Source of the DNA: a virus
DNA length: 28,223 nucleotides
IMG/VR virus record: IMGVR_UViG_3300047557_003198
Span: 1-28,223 of that record
Direction: 5' to 3' (one strand)
Shown here piece after piece: positions 6,024-12,506 of this stretch. Position numbers and translations under genes: made by a program. Below the pieces are notes generated by a model that was given only the letters and a program-made list of their open reading frames with translations, searched no databases and was not told where the DNA came from. The first letter of the stretch is position 1. Every line of letters begins with the position of its first letter.

Positions 6024-6358
6024 TTTTTGTCCCAATCATCGAACAGCTCGTTGTTGCTCTCCGAGCGGCCGTAGCCGGCAAAGAGTCCTTTGATCCGCTG
6101 CCAGGCCAGGCGGCGCAGGGAGATGTTGGCCAACTGCTCGCGCAGGGTGTGCACCTCCAGCAGCAGGTCGTTCGAATGCTTGGACATCAGCTTCCATGCG
6201 GATTCAAACTCCTGCCGCGCCTCTTCACGGCCGTCCAGCTTGCCTCGCAGGTATGCGTCGGCCTCGACGTCCTTGTACGTGCGGCGCGGGCGCTTCTTGC
6301 TCTCACGGGTGGGCGTGATCTCGGTGATCACGATGGGGGTCTCAGTCGTAGTAGTCAT
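6020..6358 (-). CDS. Phage coiled-coil protein
   Basis: A 112-residue protein of unknown function. A Thr-rich N-terminus and a basic patch KKRPRR (about 23 to 28) precede a long helix (about 35 to 85), whose heptad-like part LLLEVHTLREQLANI suggests a coiled coil. The tail is acidic (ELFDDWDKK). GGAG is about 10 nt before the ATG at 6358, and the first 17 nt overlap the previous gene in another frame. Confidence 0.6.
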   Translation of the reverse strand: MTTTTETPIVITEITPTRESKKRPRRTYKDVEADAYLRGKLDGREEARQEFESAWKLMSKHSNDLLLEVHTLREQLANISLRRLAWQRIKGLFAGYGRSESNNELFDDWDKK

Positions 6359-6611
6359 CGGTTTGGTTCTCCATGTGTTCAAAAACTTCCTGCTCCAGGC
6401 GCTCGCATTCGGCGCGATTGCCCTGCAGCTTTTTCTCCAACCACGGCGCGGGTCGGCCCCTGCGGTCGAGGATTTCCCAGTCCCCGCAGCCGCCCTCCGC
6501 CGGGTAGCAGTACTCGGGCGGGCCGCTGACCTTGGCAGGAACGTAGGCCTCCCAGTAGGTCACGCGGACGATGCAAGGGATGCCGCAGCAGGTGGTGTCG
6601 AACTCGGTCAT
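6342..6611 (-). CDS. Conserved Cys-rich phage protein (SGPPE.CYPAEGG family)
   Basis: An 89-residue protein. The N-terminal CCGIPCIVRVTYWEAYVPAKV and the core SGPPEYCYPAEGGCGDWEILDRRGRPAPWLE match a family common in proteobacterial phages, of unknown function. Four Cys (positions 8, 9, 13, 35) plus Cys42 might hold a metal. The acidic C-terminus ends DDYYD. ATGA is shared with the previous stop. Confidence 0.7.
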   Translation of the reverse strand: MTEFDTTCCGIPCIVRVTYWEAYVPAKVSGPPEYCYPAEGGCGDWEILDRRGRPAPWLEKKLQGNRAECERLEQEVFEHMENQTDDYYD

Positions 6612-6817
6612 TGCACCACCTCCGATACCTTGACGCGGATGTTGCCCTGGCCGATGTGGTACATCAGCTTGAGCAAAAACTCCTGGCTCATGGTGCTGCT
6701 GTCGATCTCGATGAAGGCCTCCTGCGAGATCACCATGGCCGCGACCACGGTCCGTGGCCTGCGAACCCTGATCCGTGGCCCGTGGACACTGAACACTGGT
6801 GTTTCATCGTTGGTCAT
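6608..6817 (-). CDS. Small phage protein, function unknown
   Basis: A 69-residue protein that I do not recognise. The N-terminal part (FSVHGPRIRVRRPRTVVAAMV) is encoded by a cluster of the GGTCCGTGG/GATCCGTGG repeat, so these residues may be a repeat insertion rather than an old part of the protein. The rest is an acidic then helical segment (FIEIDSSTMSQEFLLKLMYHIG) with a final strand (NIRVKVSEVV). 4-nt overlaps on both sides. Confidence 0.58.
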   Translation of the reverse strand: MTNDETPVFSVHGPRIRVRRPRTVVAAMVISQEAFIEIDSSTMSQEFLLKLMYHIGQGNIRVKVSEVVQ

Positions 6818-7503
6818 GTCGTCTCCGGCGCAAAGGCCTTCTCGTTGATCTTGTAGTCGTGGAACACCGCGCCGCGCGACTTGTCCCCGACCTCGCAGTT
6901 CTTCACCCACACCTGCTTGCCAGACTTGAGCGTGCGCCAATGCCCACGGCGCTCGTGCCAGCGCGGGCTCGCGTGCGTGCCACCTTGGTCCTCGGACCGT
7001 GGTCTGCGCGGCTCGATCACCACCGTGGTCCAGTCGTAGGACGGGACCTTGCCCTGGCGGATTTTCTTGGCCCAGTTCGCACGCTTGAGCGGCGTGTAGC
7101 CCGTGGCGGGGGCCACGTCCAAGGACTCAAGGAACGCGCAGATGAAGGCCAGCACGCCGGTGGCGGGACTGGTGCGGTAGTCGAACTTGGTGCCGTCTTC
7201 GTGCCGCACCTTGACACCGTCGGGTGTGACGATGAAGGTGAACGGCACGGTCGGGTGGTAGGACTTGCCGTAGAACTGCCAGCCCACCACCGCAGTCACC
7301 GTGCCCACACGGTTGGCCAGGATCAGCACCTTCTTGCCTTCGTAGCCGCACACCAGCGCGGTCTTGGGGAAGGGCAGCGGCCGCTCCAGGAGCTCGCCAC
7401 TGATGTGCTGCTCATGGCGGTAGACAGCGGTCATGTCGAACCACTGGTAGTTGATGGCCTCTTCGGGTTCGAGGCTCACCATCTCCTGCATCAGCGGGCT
7501 CAT
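6814..7503 (-). CDS. Conserved phage protein with RRGHWR..SGK..WV motif
   Basis: A 229-residue protein. The C-terminal signature HERRGHWRTLKSGKQVWVKNCEVGD (about 185 to 210) is found in many phage proteins of unknown role, often ending a longer beta-rich domain as here (VLILANRVGTVTAVVGWQFYG, PFTFIVTPDGVKV). The basic C-terminal motif may touch nucleic acid; this is inference. The ATG at 7503 shares ATGA with the previous stop, and the extra upstream codons of the open frame lie inside that gene. Confidence 0.68.
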   Translation of the reverse strand: MSPLMQEMVSLEPEEAINYQWFDMTAVYRHEQHISGELLERPLPFPKTALVCGYEGKKVLILANRVGTVTAVVGWQFYGKSYHPTVPFTFIVTPDGVKVRHEDGTKFDYRTSPATGVLAFICAFLESLDVAPATGYTPLKRANWAKKIRQGKVPSYDWTTVVIEPRRPRSEDQGGTHASPRWHERRGHWRTLKSGKQVWVKNCEVGDKSRGAVFHDYKINEKAFAPETT

Positions 7504-7820
7504 AGCGGCATATCCCCGTGCCATGGTTCGTCACGCATGCGCTTGAGGTTGAAGATGAACCGGTACTGCGGGTGCACCTTCACGAACAAGCGCGCGTAGA
7601 ACGCGATGTGGTCGTTGCTGATCTTGTAGTCGCCACCGGTGGTCGTGATCATCACCTCCCAGCGGATGCGGTTGATGATGAGCCAATGGCTGATCTTGCG
7701 ATGGCCGGCGTTGATAGCCTCCAGCGTGAAGCGCTCGAAGTACTCCCACACGGCCGGGTTGGCCGCGTTGAATGCGTTGAACTCCCGCTGGCGCAGGTGG
7801 AATGGGGTGTTCATGCTCAT
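7500..7820 (-). CDS. Conserved phage protein (FERFTLEAI..G..K family)
   Basis: A 106-residue protein. The run NPAVWEYFERFTLEAINAGHRKISHWLIINRIRWE, followed by TTGGDYKISNDHIAFYARLFVKVHP, matches a family known from many siphoviruses and podoviruses and annotated only as hypothetical. The length is typical for the family. Highly polar with several Arg/His, probably cytosolic. Joined to both neighbours by ATGA. Confidence 0.7.
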   Translation of the reverse strand: MSMNTPFHLRQREFNAFNAANPAVWEYFERFTLEAINAGHRKISHWLIINRIRWEVMITTTGGDYKISNDHIAFYARLFVKVHPQYRFIFNLKRMRDEPWHGDMPL

Positions 7821-8074
7821 GACTTCTCCCCCACGGCTTTGGCGATAGCAGCGTCTATCATCTCTTGCGCTATCGCGCCTACGAACACGCCGGTTTCCTT
7901 GACGCGCTGCAACGCCTCCAGCAGCTCAGGCGCGGCTGCTACCAGGCGGGCGTCTTCCGGTACAGACGGGCATCGTTTGTCGTCGTGGAAGATGGTCTCG
8001 TTGTTTGCTCCGACCACTGTGATGTGCGTCGCGCTTTCCCGTATCGTCCACGGTCCAGGTGTGTACTTGCTCAT
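7817..8074 (-). CDS. Phage protein with TPGPW...AR..AAAPELLEAL signature
   Basis: An 85-residue protein with a very widespread phage and prophage pattern. The N-terminal TPGPWTIRESATHITVVG forms a small beta part, and EDARLVAAAPELLEAL forms the conserved helix. Function unknown. The ATG at 8074 shares ATGA with the previous stop; the longer open frame upstream is the shadow of the Cys-rich gene. Confidence 0.72.
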   Translation of the reverse strand: MSKYTPGPWTIRESATHITVVGANNETIFHDDKRCPSVPEDARLVAAAPELLEALQRVKETGVFVGAIAQEMIDAAIAKAVGEKS

Positions 8075-8238
8075 GCTGGTACCCCTTCTTTGCAGTCTTC
8101 GTGCAGCTTGATGAACATCTTGGTCTTTTTGCTCAAGGCATCGATGTCCATCGGCAGCTTCAGCGTGAACGTGCCGTTGCAGTGCAAACACAACAGCACG
8201 TTGTTTCGGAACACGCAGTGGTCGGTGTTCTTCTTCAT
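8071..8238 (-). CDS. Tiny zinc-finger-like protein
   Basis: A 55-residue protein with CLHC (17 to 20) and HEDC (46 to 49), which is a plausible C-x2-C...H-x2-C zinc site, with the usual hydrophobic core between (FTLKLPMDIDALSKKTKMF). Phages often carry such ORFs; the role is unknown. The start at 8238 shares ATGA with the preceding stop. Too short for many gene finders to call from the ATG. Confidence 0.62.
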   Translation of the reverse strand: MKKNTDHCVFRNNVLLCLHCNGTFTLKLPMDIDALSKKTKMFIKLHEDCKEGVPA

Positions 8239-8438
8239 GGCTGACCCTCCGGCGTGTCCACGCGGCGGCCGTGCAGCGCTTGCGCCCAGTGGTCGCAGCT
8301 CACACGGTCCACGGTGTACTTGTTGAAGTTCCGTGATTCGCGGTTCAAGCACATCGCTTGCACCGGCCCGTCCCCATTGCACTTGGCAATGAGCTCGGAC
8401 CAGTACTTGCAATCCAGGCACTGGTTGACGCCTCTCAT
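8235..8438 (-). CDS. Small Cys-rich protein
   Basis: A 67-residue protein with CLDC (7 to 10), Cys20, Cys30 and Cys48, arranged like the small phage proteins that carry C-x2-C-x-Y/F-W near the start. It may bind zinc or an iron-sulfur site; the sequence does not settle which. Joined to both neighbours by ATGA overlaps, second gene behind the 8.7-kb promoter. Confidence 0.62.
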   Translation of the reverse strand: MRGVNQCLDCKYWSELIAKCNGDGPVQAMCLNRESRNFNKYTVDRVSCDHWAQALHGRRVDTPEGQP

Positions 8439-8638
8439 GACTTCACCTGCAGCAGCTCGCCCTCGTGATCCTCACCCACGTGCTCAGAGAACAACGTGAG
8501 CTCGAAGTCGCCTTCCGGCGTCTTGATCTCGATGGTCCGTGTGGCGTAGGTACCGTAGCTACCGGCACCGCTGTTGTTTTCCTTGGCAGGTCCGACAATG
8601 ATGTCGGTCACCCGATGGATGTTGAGACTGAAGTTCAT
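8435..8638 (-). CDS. Promoter-proximal small protein, function unknown
   Basis: A 67-residue protein, first gene behind the operator-containing promoter at 8.7 kb. It has beta-rich segments (FSLNIHRVTDIIVG, TRTIEIKTPEGDFELTLFSEH). I do not recognise it. The start is fixed by the AGAAAGGAGAAA element 3 nt before the ATG at 8638; the longer open frame upstream covers the promoter and is not real. Position and ribosome site predict high expression. Confidence 0.65.
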   Translation of the reverse strand: MNFSLNIHRVTDIIVGPAKENNSGAGSYGTYATRTIEIKTPEGDFELTLFSEHVGEDHEGELLQVKS

Positions 8639-8641
8639 GCC

Positions 8642-8653
8642 TTTCTCCTTTCT
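8642..8653 (-). promoter_or_regulatory. Extended Shine-Dalgarno element, copy 1
   Basis: AGAAAGGAGAAA ends 3 nt before the ATG at 8638. It is the downstream part of the 8.7-kb promoter leader. Confidence 0.6.
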
Positions 8654-8666
8654 AAGTTGGCAGTTG

Positions 8667-8703
8667 ATTTTAGCAGGTACCGCGAAGTACCTGTCAAGTA
8701 CTT
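8667..8703 (-). promoter_or_regulatory. Sigma70-like promoter with embedded operator
   Basis: On the minus strand TTGACA (8697 to 8692) and TAAAAT (8672 to 8667) stand 19 nt apart, or 18 nt if the -10 is read as CTAAAA. Between them lies the perfect inverted repeat CAGGTAC-N6-GTACCTG (8674 to 8693). A palindrome AAGTACTT (8696 to 8703) overlaps the -35. The three GTAC cores are 10 to 11 bp apart, on one face of the helix. A protein bound here would block RNA polymerase. It drives the chain from 8638 leftward. Confidence 0.65.
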
Positions 8704-9161
8704 TATTCGACCAAAGACAAAATATCTGCTCCCATGCCGCACCCGGCGCAGTACCGACTGACGATCTCCAGGGCGGTGTGGATGTCCGCGCCGCAGGCCA
8801 GCGCGCCGATGGCGAAGTCGCGACCAGAACCAAAGACGTACCAGCCGTCACTGCGTGCGGCCTCGGTGAAGTCCATCGGGTACGGACTCTTCTCGTACTT
8901 CAGCACACGCTTGTCAGGCGTGATGACCAGGAAGGCCACCCAGTCGTCCTTGTTGCGCATGCAGGCAGGCTCCTTGCCAGGCTCGGCCCCTTGCTCGAAC
9001 CAGTGGAACATCTCCTGCGCCAGGTCCCAATCCCCGGCCGCTGCGCACAGGTGGCCGTTGATGCGGCGGATTTTGGTCACGCGGCGCACCAGGTCACTCT
9101 GTGTCGCCTGCTTGTCAGCGCCGAGCAAACCGTTCTTGTGATCCCAGATGATGACGGTCAT
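8703..9161 (-). CDS. HslV/proteasome-like Ntn hydrolase
   Basis: A 152-residue protein similar to the proteasome beta/HslV family of N-terminal nucleophile peptidases. Met1 is followed by Thr2, the expected nucleophile after Met removal. GADKQAT (Asp16) matches HslV AGDGQAT, and VTKIRRING (Lys30) matches its Lys region. The core AAAGD...MFHWFEQG and FGSGRDFAIGALACG also fit. It is shorter than HslV (about 175 residues) and has no HslU partner here, so its substrate is open; phage members of this family are known only as annotations. Start at 9161 shares ATGA with the preceding gene. It ends at the 8.7-kb promoter. Confidence 0.72.
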   Translation of the reverse strand: MTVIIWDHKNGLLGADKQATQSDLVRRVTKIRRINGHLCAAAGDWDLAQEMFHWFEQGAEPGKEPACMRNKDDWVAFLVITPDKRVLKYEKSPYPMDFTEAARSDGWYVFGSGRDFAIGALACGADIHTALEIVSRYCAGCGMGADILSLVE

Positions 9162-9505
9162 TTGAACCCCACCATGATGCGATCCGGCCGCAGTACGTTT
9201 TGGCCAACAGGCCGCCACAGGTGCAGGCAGTACGGATGGTTGTTGACGTGATCCTTGGACGGCACGTGGAACTGCATGACCACGTCTTCGTCGTCCCAGA
9301 AGAGGTCTTTGACCTGGCACATCTCTTCCCAGGTCGGGCAGCGGTCTTTGCGGCTGACACTCACATGCTCCCAGCCCGCGCCATCGCTGGCCAGAACGAA
9401 GACCACCTGGCTGTGCTTGAGCTTGACCACGAAGGCTCCGTTGCCGGCGTCGCCCTCTGGGTAGCCGGAGAGCTTGACTCGGAACTTCTCAGGCATCCTG
9501 AACAT
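9158..9505 (-). CDS. DUF7694-type phage protein
   Basis: A 115-residue protein. The C-terminal half has CPTWEEMCQVKDLFWDDEDVVMQ, then FHVPSKDHVNNHPYCLHLWRP, which is the signature of a family (DUF7694, by memory) widespread in phages and of unknown function. The N-terminus is beta-rich. The start at 9505 overlaps the preceding TGA by one base (TGATG). A much longer open frame upstream is a shadow. Confidence 0.72.
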   Translation of the reverse strand: MFRMPEKFRVKLSGYPEGDAGNGAFVVKLKHSQVVFVLASDGAGWEHVSVSRKDRCPTWEEMCQVKDLFWDDEDVVMQFHVPSKDHVNNHPYCLHLWRPVGQNVLRPDRIMVGFK

Positions 9506-9672
9506 CAGAACCACCCGAACCAGATGCCCGTGCCGTGCACGCAGCCGACCGGGAAGAACACCGCGCCCGCGATCAGAAAGCCCCAGGAGGCCGTCTTCAG
9601 GCAGGTGATGACGTGCGTGAACCAGGCCAGAATGACCCAGGCTCCGACTGCGAAAGGAAGAAGATCGCTCAT
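9505..9672 (-). CDS. Tiny two-helix membrane protein
   Basis: A 55-residue protein that is nearly all hydrophobic. Two likely membrane helices are visible, at about 5 to 22 (LLPFAVGAWVILAWFTHV) and 30 to 50 (ASWGFLIAGAVFFPVG). GGAGG precedes the ATG at 9672 and ATGA is shared with the upstream stop. It could be an inner-membrane accessory or a holin-like protein, but no lysis enzyme is nearby, so I do not call it a holin. Confidence 0.6.
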   Translation of the reverse strand: MSDLLPFAVGAWVILAWFTHVITCLKTASWGFLIAGAVFFPVGCVHGTGIWFGWF

Positions 9673-10145
9673 GATGCCTCCGATGGACGTTCGACGTAGT
9701 TGTGGATGGGCTTGTAGGGAAAGGTGATGGGGACCATGCTGTCGCGGCTGGTGTAGTGCGACTTGTACTTCTCGCCGGTTTCCTTGTCCGTGTGCCACTC
9801 GTAGAAGACCTTGCCTTCCAGGTCGTAGGCCTGGCCATCAAAGCGGTCGGCCTGCTTGAAGACGCGGCTGCAGCGCTTGTTCTGGAAGACGCCGGTGCCC
9901 ACCTCGGTCCACTCCCAGTCCTCGCCTGTCAGCGGGGCGATGGGTTCGAACATGGCCAGGGTCTTGAACATGTTGGCGGCGTAGGGCGCGGTGCTGCCGC
10001 TGTGGCCTTCCTCGGCGAAGATTTCCAGCAGCTTCAGGACGTGCTGGCAGAGGGCCTCCTGCATGTCGTCCTTGAAGCGGCCGTCCTCGTCGAGCCAACC
10101 TGCGGCCTTGAACTCCAGCCATGCGTGGTCGTTGAGGCGGCTCAT
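9669..10145 (-). CDS. Conserved phage protein (GEDWEW.EVG.GVFQN..CSRVFK family)
   Basis: A 158-residue protein. The marks are APYAANMFKTLAMFEPIAPLTGEDWEW, then TEVGTGVFQNKRCSRVFK, then a late YTSRDSMVPITFPY. This family recurs in phages of Proteobacteria and has no known function. An aromatic, Asp-rich middle suggests a small mixed alpha/beta domain. Joined by ATGA to both neighbours. Confidence 0.72.
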   Translation of the reverse strand: MSRLNDHAWLEFKAAGWLDEDGRFKDDMQEALCQHVLKLLEIFAEEGHSGSTAPYAANMFKTLAMFEPIAPLTGEDWEWTEVGTGVFQNKRCSRVFKQADRFDGQAYDLEGKVFYEWHTDKETGEKYKSHYTSRDSMVPITFPYKPIHNYVERPSEAS

Positions 10146-10510
10146 AGGTCCACCCCGTCGGTCAGGTAGGCCATGCCGTTGTTCAGGCGCTCGATCTGGT
10201 CCGTGAGCCGTGCAACCTGGTCCGCCATCGGCGACTGCGAGGGCGTGGAGTAACCGGTGTCCTTCGACACTTCAGCCGGCTCTGGCAGCGGCCGCGTCAG
10301 CGGCCCGAGCTTCATGGCCAGGGCGTGGAACCGCTCTTCCATAGCCGCCACGTTCTTGGCCAGGCGCTCCATCTGGAACTCGATGCCGCAGCCCAAGCGC
10401 GGGCCGTGGTCCCGGACGATGCTGTGCTGCGGCCCGATCTGCTCGCGCTGATAGGCAGCTTCTTTCTCGGCCTGCTGCTTGGCCATCATGTGCAGTGAGT
10501 TTGGGATCAT
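10142..10510 (-). CDS. Phage coiled-coil protein
   Basis: A 122-residue protein of unknown function. The start MIPNSLHMMAKQQAEKEAAYQREQIG is helical. FQMERLAKNVAAMEERFHALAMKLG (about 45 to 70) and VARLTDQIERLNNGM (about 100 to 115) look like two coiled-coil helices around a Pro-rich linker. GGAAGGAG lies 7 nt before the ATG at 10510, so the longer open frame is rejected. ATGA overlap with the previous gene. Confidence 0.6.
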   Translation of the reverse strand: MIPNSLHMMAKQQAEKEAAYQREQIGPQHSIVRDHGPRLGCGIEFQMERLAKNVAAMEERFHALAMKLGPLTRPLPEPAEVSKDTGYSTPSQSPMADQVARLTDQIERLNNGMAYLTDGVDL

Positions 10511-11007
10511 CGTGCAACTCCTTCCAGACGGTCCGCCACCAACGTGGCATATCCGGCGATATCTTTCCAGTGGTCGACCTTGTCGGGGTTGCCGTTGACG
10601 ATGCGGCCGATCTTGTGGACGATCATCTCCAGGGCTTCCCACTGGTCGTCGCTGAAGGTTTTGTCATGCGCACGCGCGTGATCTGCCATCAGGCGCTTCA
10701 TGCCCTGCATCAGCGCAGCACCGTCCCTGAATGGGCCGTACTCGTGGCCGCGTTCCGTGAGCAGCGCCACGATCTCCCCGTGGTCGTTGGCCGTGGCCGT
10801 CCAGGTCATCTCCACCGGCGCGGCCTCTGCCACAGGCTCCTTGGCGGGCTGCAGGAACTTGATAGGCTTGTCGAACAGCTCCTTGCGCAGCTTGTAGATG
10901 ACCGGCTTGGCCGTCTGGAATCGCTCGGCCAGCTTGGCCACGTCAGCGTTCGGGTTCTTGATCAGGTACTCGCGAATGCGATCAGCTTTTGTTTTCTTGG
11001 CTCTCAT
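10507..11007 (-). CDS. HTH plus DUF6378-type phage protein
   Basis: A 166-residue protein with two parts. Residues 5 to 45 (KADRIREYLIKNPNADVAKLAERFQ) look like a helix-turn-helix. Residues 75 to 160 carry ALLTERGHEYGPF, WEALEMIVHKIGRIVNGNPDKVDHWKDIAGYA, the signature of DUF6378, a helical domain common in phages and prophages and similar in outline to MazG-like nucleotide hydrolases. No E-E-x-x-E MazG motif is seen, so an enzymatic role is not shown. AAGGAG stands before the ATG at 11007. It overlaps the previous gene by 26 nt. Confidence 0.72.
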   Translation of the reverse strand: MRAKKTKADRIREYLIKNPNADVAKLAERFQTAKPVIYKLRKELFDKPIKFLQPAKEPVAEAAPVEMTWTATANDHGEIVALLTERGHEYGPFRDGAALMQGMKRLMADHARAHDKTFSDDQWEALEMIVHKIGRIVNGNPDKVDHWKDIAGYATLVADRLEGVAR

Positions 11008-11485
11008 TGGGTTGCTCCTTCGTGCGGATAAGTTTGGCTTTGCCTTCGCGGATTGTTTTCTCCACGTAGTCGTAGGCCTTCTCGATGTCGTAAACGGTGC
11101 TGTTTTCCAACTGCACCTCGTGAAGGTCCGTGATCAGCTTGAGTGCTTCCCACTCTGCGGCTTTCATCACGAACCGCATGCCCAGCCTGACACCCCGCTC
11201 CGCCAAGGCGTGGAGGTGGTGCTGGGACTCGTTGATCTCCTTGAGCCAGTCGTTGCCCTTGCCATGAATGGCGAGGGACTCCGACATGTTGGCCATGGCG
11301 ATCAATCGGTCAACGTCATCTTTCGTGGCGCGACCTGTGCGCACCTGCTCCAATGCTTCGCGGTTCTTGATCTGGATCATCAGGAACTGGTCTTTCAACT
11401 GGGGCAGGCGCTGCATACCAGACAGTACAAATCCAAGCGGATCAGCCAGCACGGGCTTGGGCCGATACTTACTGCGTTTTCTCAC
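10982..11485 (-). CDS. Conserved phage protein (RSKYRPK..L.DP family)
   Basis: A 167-residue protein. The start RKRSKYRPKPVLADPLGFVLSGMQ and the later DDVDRLIAMANMSESLA, LENSTVYDIEKAYDYVE match a family seen in many beta- and gammaproteobacterial phages, function unknown. It is mostly helical, with a strongly basic N-terminus that may bind DNA. The start is GTG at 11485, sharing GTGA with the preceding stop. Confidence 0.68.
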   Translation of the reverse strand: MRKRSKYRPKPVLADPLGFVLSGMQRLPQLKDQFLMIQIKNREALEQVRTGRATKDDVDRLIAMANMSESLAIHGKGNDWLKEINESQHHLHALAERGVRLGMRFVMKAAEWEALKLITDLHEVQLENSTVYDIEKAYDYVEKTIREGKAKLIRTKEQPNESQENKS

Positions 11486-11721
11486 TTGAACATCTCAGCA
11501 ATGGCCGCGACCAGCATCGACAAGCCGATGAGGTACAACACGTACACCTGGGGACTGGGGCCGTACTCATGCGGGCGCTTGCCCAGCAGGATCGACTGCA
11601 TGCGTTCCTCCTCGCGACCGAGCTGGCGCGGGGGCCGTTGATACTGCAGCCCGATGAGGACCTTGCCGGTGTTGACATAGCGGCCCGAGGCGGCCAGCTT
11701 CTTGTAGAGGTCGGGTTTCAA
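11482..11721 (-). CDS. Small membrane protein with a C-terminal helix
   Basis: A 79-residue protein. The first 55 residues are polar and basic, and a single likely membrane helix lies at about 58 to 77 (VYVLYLIGLSMLVAAIAEMF), so it is probably a tail-anchored inner-membrane protein. The start is an unusual TTG at 11721, supported by GAGGAG 8 nt upstream and by the TTGA overlap with the preceding stop. Function unknown. Confidence 0.6.
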   Translation of the reverse strand: MKPDLYKKLAASGRYVNTGKVLIGLQYQRPPRQLGREEERMQSILLGKRPHEYGPSPQVYVLYLIGLSMLVAAIAEMFK

Positions 11722-11870
11722 AACGGGGCCTCCTCGTAGTCTTCGAGGTCAACCCCCTTCTTGGCCTTCTTGCGCAGTTCCTTGGGCATGAGCTCGGCAG
11801 GCATGACCCAACGGGTACCATCCCACTGAGGGAAGGGCCAGGGGTACGGAAGTAGTGGTTCAGTCTTCAC
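11718..11870 (-). CDS. 50-residue protein behind an internal promoter
   Basis: A short protein. It opens with KTEPLLPYPWPFPQWDG, rich in Pro and Trp, and has a basic stretch (KELRKKAKKG) followed by an acidic tail (DLEDYEEAPF). The start is the GTG at 11870, fixed by AGAAAGGAGAAA 4 nt upstream. It overlaps the previous gene by 11 nt and the next by 4. Function unknown; the charged-tail architecture would suit a small binding protein. Confidence 0.62.
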   Translation of the reverse strand: MKTEPLLPYPWPFPQWDGTRWVMPAELMPKELRKKAKKGVDLEDYEEAPF

Positions 11871-12075
11871 ACTCTTTCTCCTTTCTGTTTGGGAGCCTCA
11901 ATCTTAACCGCTCCAGTTCACTTGTCAACTCCTCAACTCTTTTTTCTGATCTCATCCAGGCATCTCGCCATAGGTGACTGTCGTCCAGCTTATCCGCTGC
12001 CGTCTGCAGAATAGGTGCAATCGGTGCGTGGCTGGGGAAGTCTGCGAGGTACCGGAGGTTGTCCGATAGCTTCAT
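11860..12075 (-). CDS. Small coiled-coil protein
   Basis: A 71-residue protein. The N-terminal half has LRYLADFPSHAPIAPILQTAADKLDD, a pattern of small phage helix-turn-helix-like proteins without known role. Residues 45 to 65 (RVEELTSELERLRLRL) form a coiled coil. Its start overlaps the TAA of the acetyltransferase (TAATG). Its 3' end hosts the candidate promoter for the next gene. Confidence 0.6.
   Translation of the reverse strand: MKLSDNLRYLADFPSHAPIAPILQTAADKLDDSHLWRDAWMRSEKRVEELTSELERLRLRLPNRKEKECED
11875..11886 (-). promoter_or_regulatory. Extended Shine-Dalgarno element, copy 2
   Basis: AGAAAGGAGAAA ends 4 nt before the GTG at 11870. It lies inside the 3' end of the upstream coiled-coil gene. 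Confidence 0.6.
11901..11928 (-). promoter_or_regulatory. Candidate promoter inside a coding region
   Basis: TTGACA (11928 to 11923) and TAAGAT (11906 to 11901) are 16 nt apart on the minus strand, upstream of the second extended ribosome site. Both lie within the coiled-coil gene, so codon constraints could produce them by chance, but the local run of A/T and the downstream element support it. Confidence 0.4.
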
Positions 12076-12506
12076 TACTTTCTCCAGGGGTGTCGTTCAT
12101 ACTCTTCGTGCAAAAAACCATACAGTACCAGGTCGTCCCCATCCGCAAAAACCTTGCGCATGCGTCCTTCGTACTGAAATCCCATGCGCTCTGCAAAGCG
12201 CTGGGTACGTAGGTTGGAGCCCCGGATGAGGCCCGTGATCCGTGGTACTTGCAGCACCTCAAAGGGCAACTGCATCACCGCGTTGTAGTAGCTGCGCGAG
12301 AGCCAGTGTCGGCCAGGCTCGGCAGCCAGGTGCATGTCGATGTTGGTACCGATGTAGGAGGAGAACACGCACACCGCGATGAAGCGGTCGTGCGCGTCCA
12401 CCAGGCTCACTGCGCTGCAGTTGTCACCGATCCCGTCGGCCCCGATACGATCCTTTGTCCAGGCTACTGCAGCGGCGATCCGCTCATTCCTCAGAATCCG
12501 GGCCAT
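12075..12506 (-). CDS. GNAT-family N-acetyltransferase
   Basis: A 143-residue protein similar to the phage GNAT acetyltransferases that begin MARI.RNE.IA. The core strand SAVSLVDAHDRFIAVCVFSSY, then IDMHLAAEPGRHWLSRSYYNAV and the C-terminal SNLRTQRFAERMGFQYEGRMR (motif B region) fit the fold. The GNAT N-myristoyl/ribosomal RimJ-like type is the nearest; the target (host protein, small molecule) is unknown. The start ATG at 12506 lies inside the previous gene's end, and the longer frame is its shadow. Confidence 0.75.
   Translation of the reverse strand: MARILRNERIAAAVAWTKDRIGADGIGDNCSAVSLVDAHDRFIAVCVFSSYIGTNIDMHLAAEPGRHWLSRSYYNAVMQLPFEVLQVPRITGLIRGSNLRTQRFAERMGFQYEGRMRKVFADGDDLVLYGFLHEEYERHPWRK

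Noticed and set aside
9505-9672. Holin call for the two-helix membrane protein
   Set aside because: No endolysin or spanin is nearby, and two-helix small proteins in early regions have many roles.
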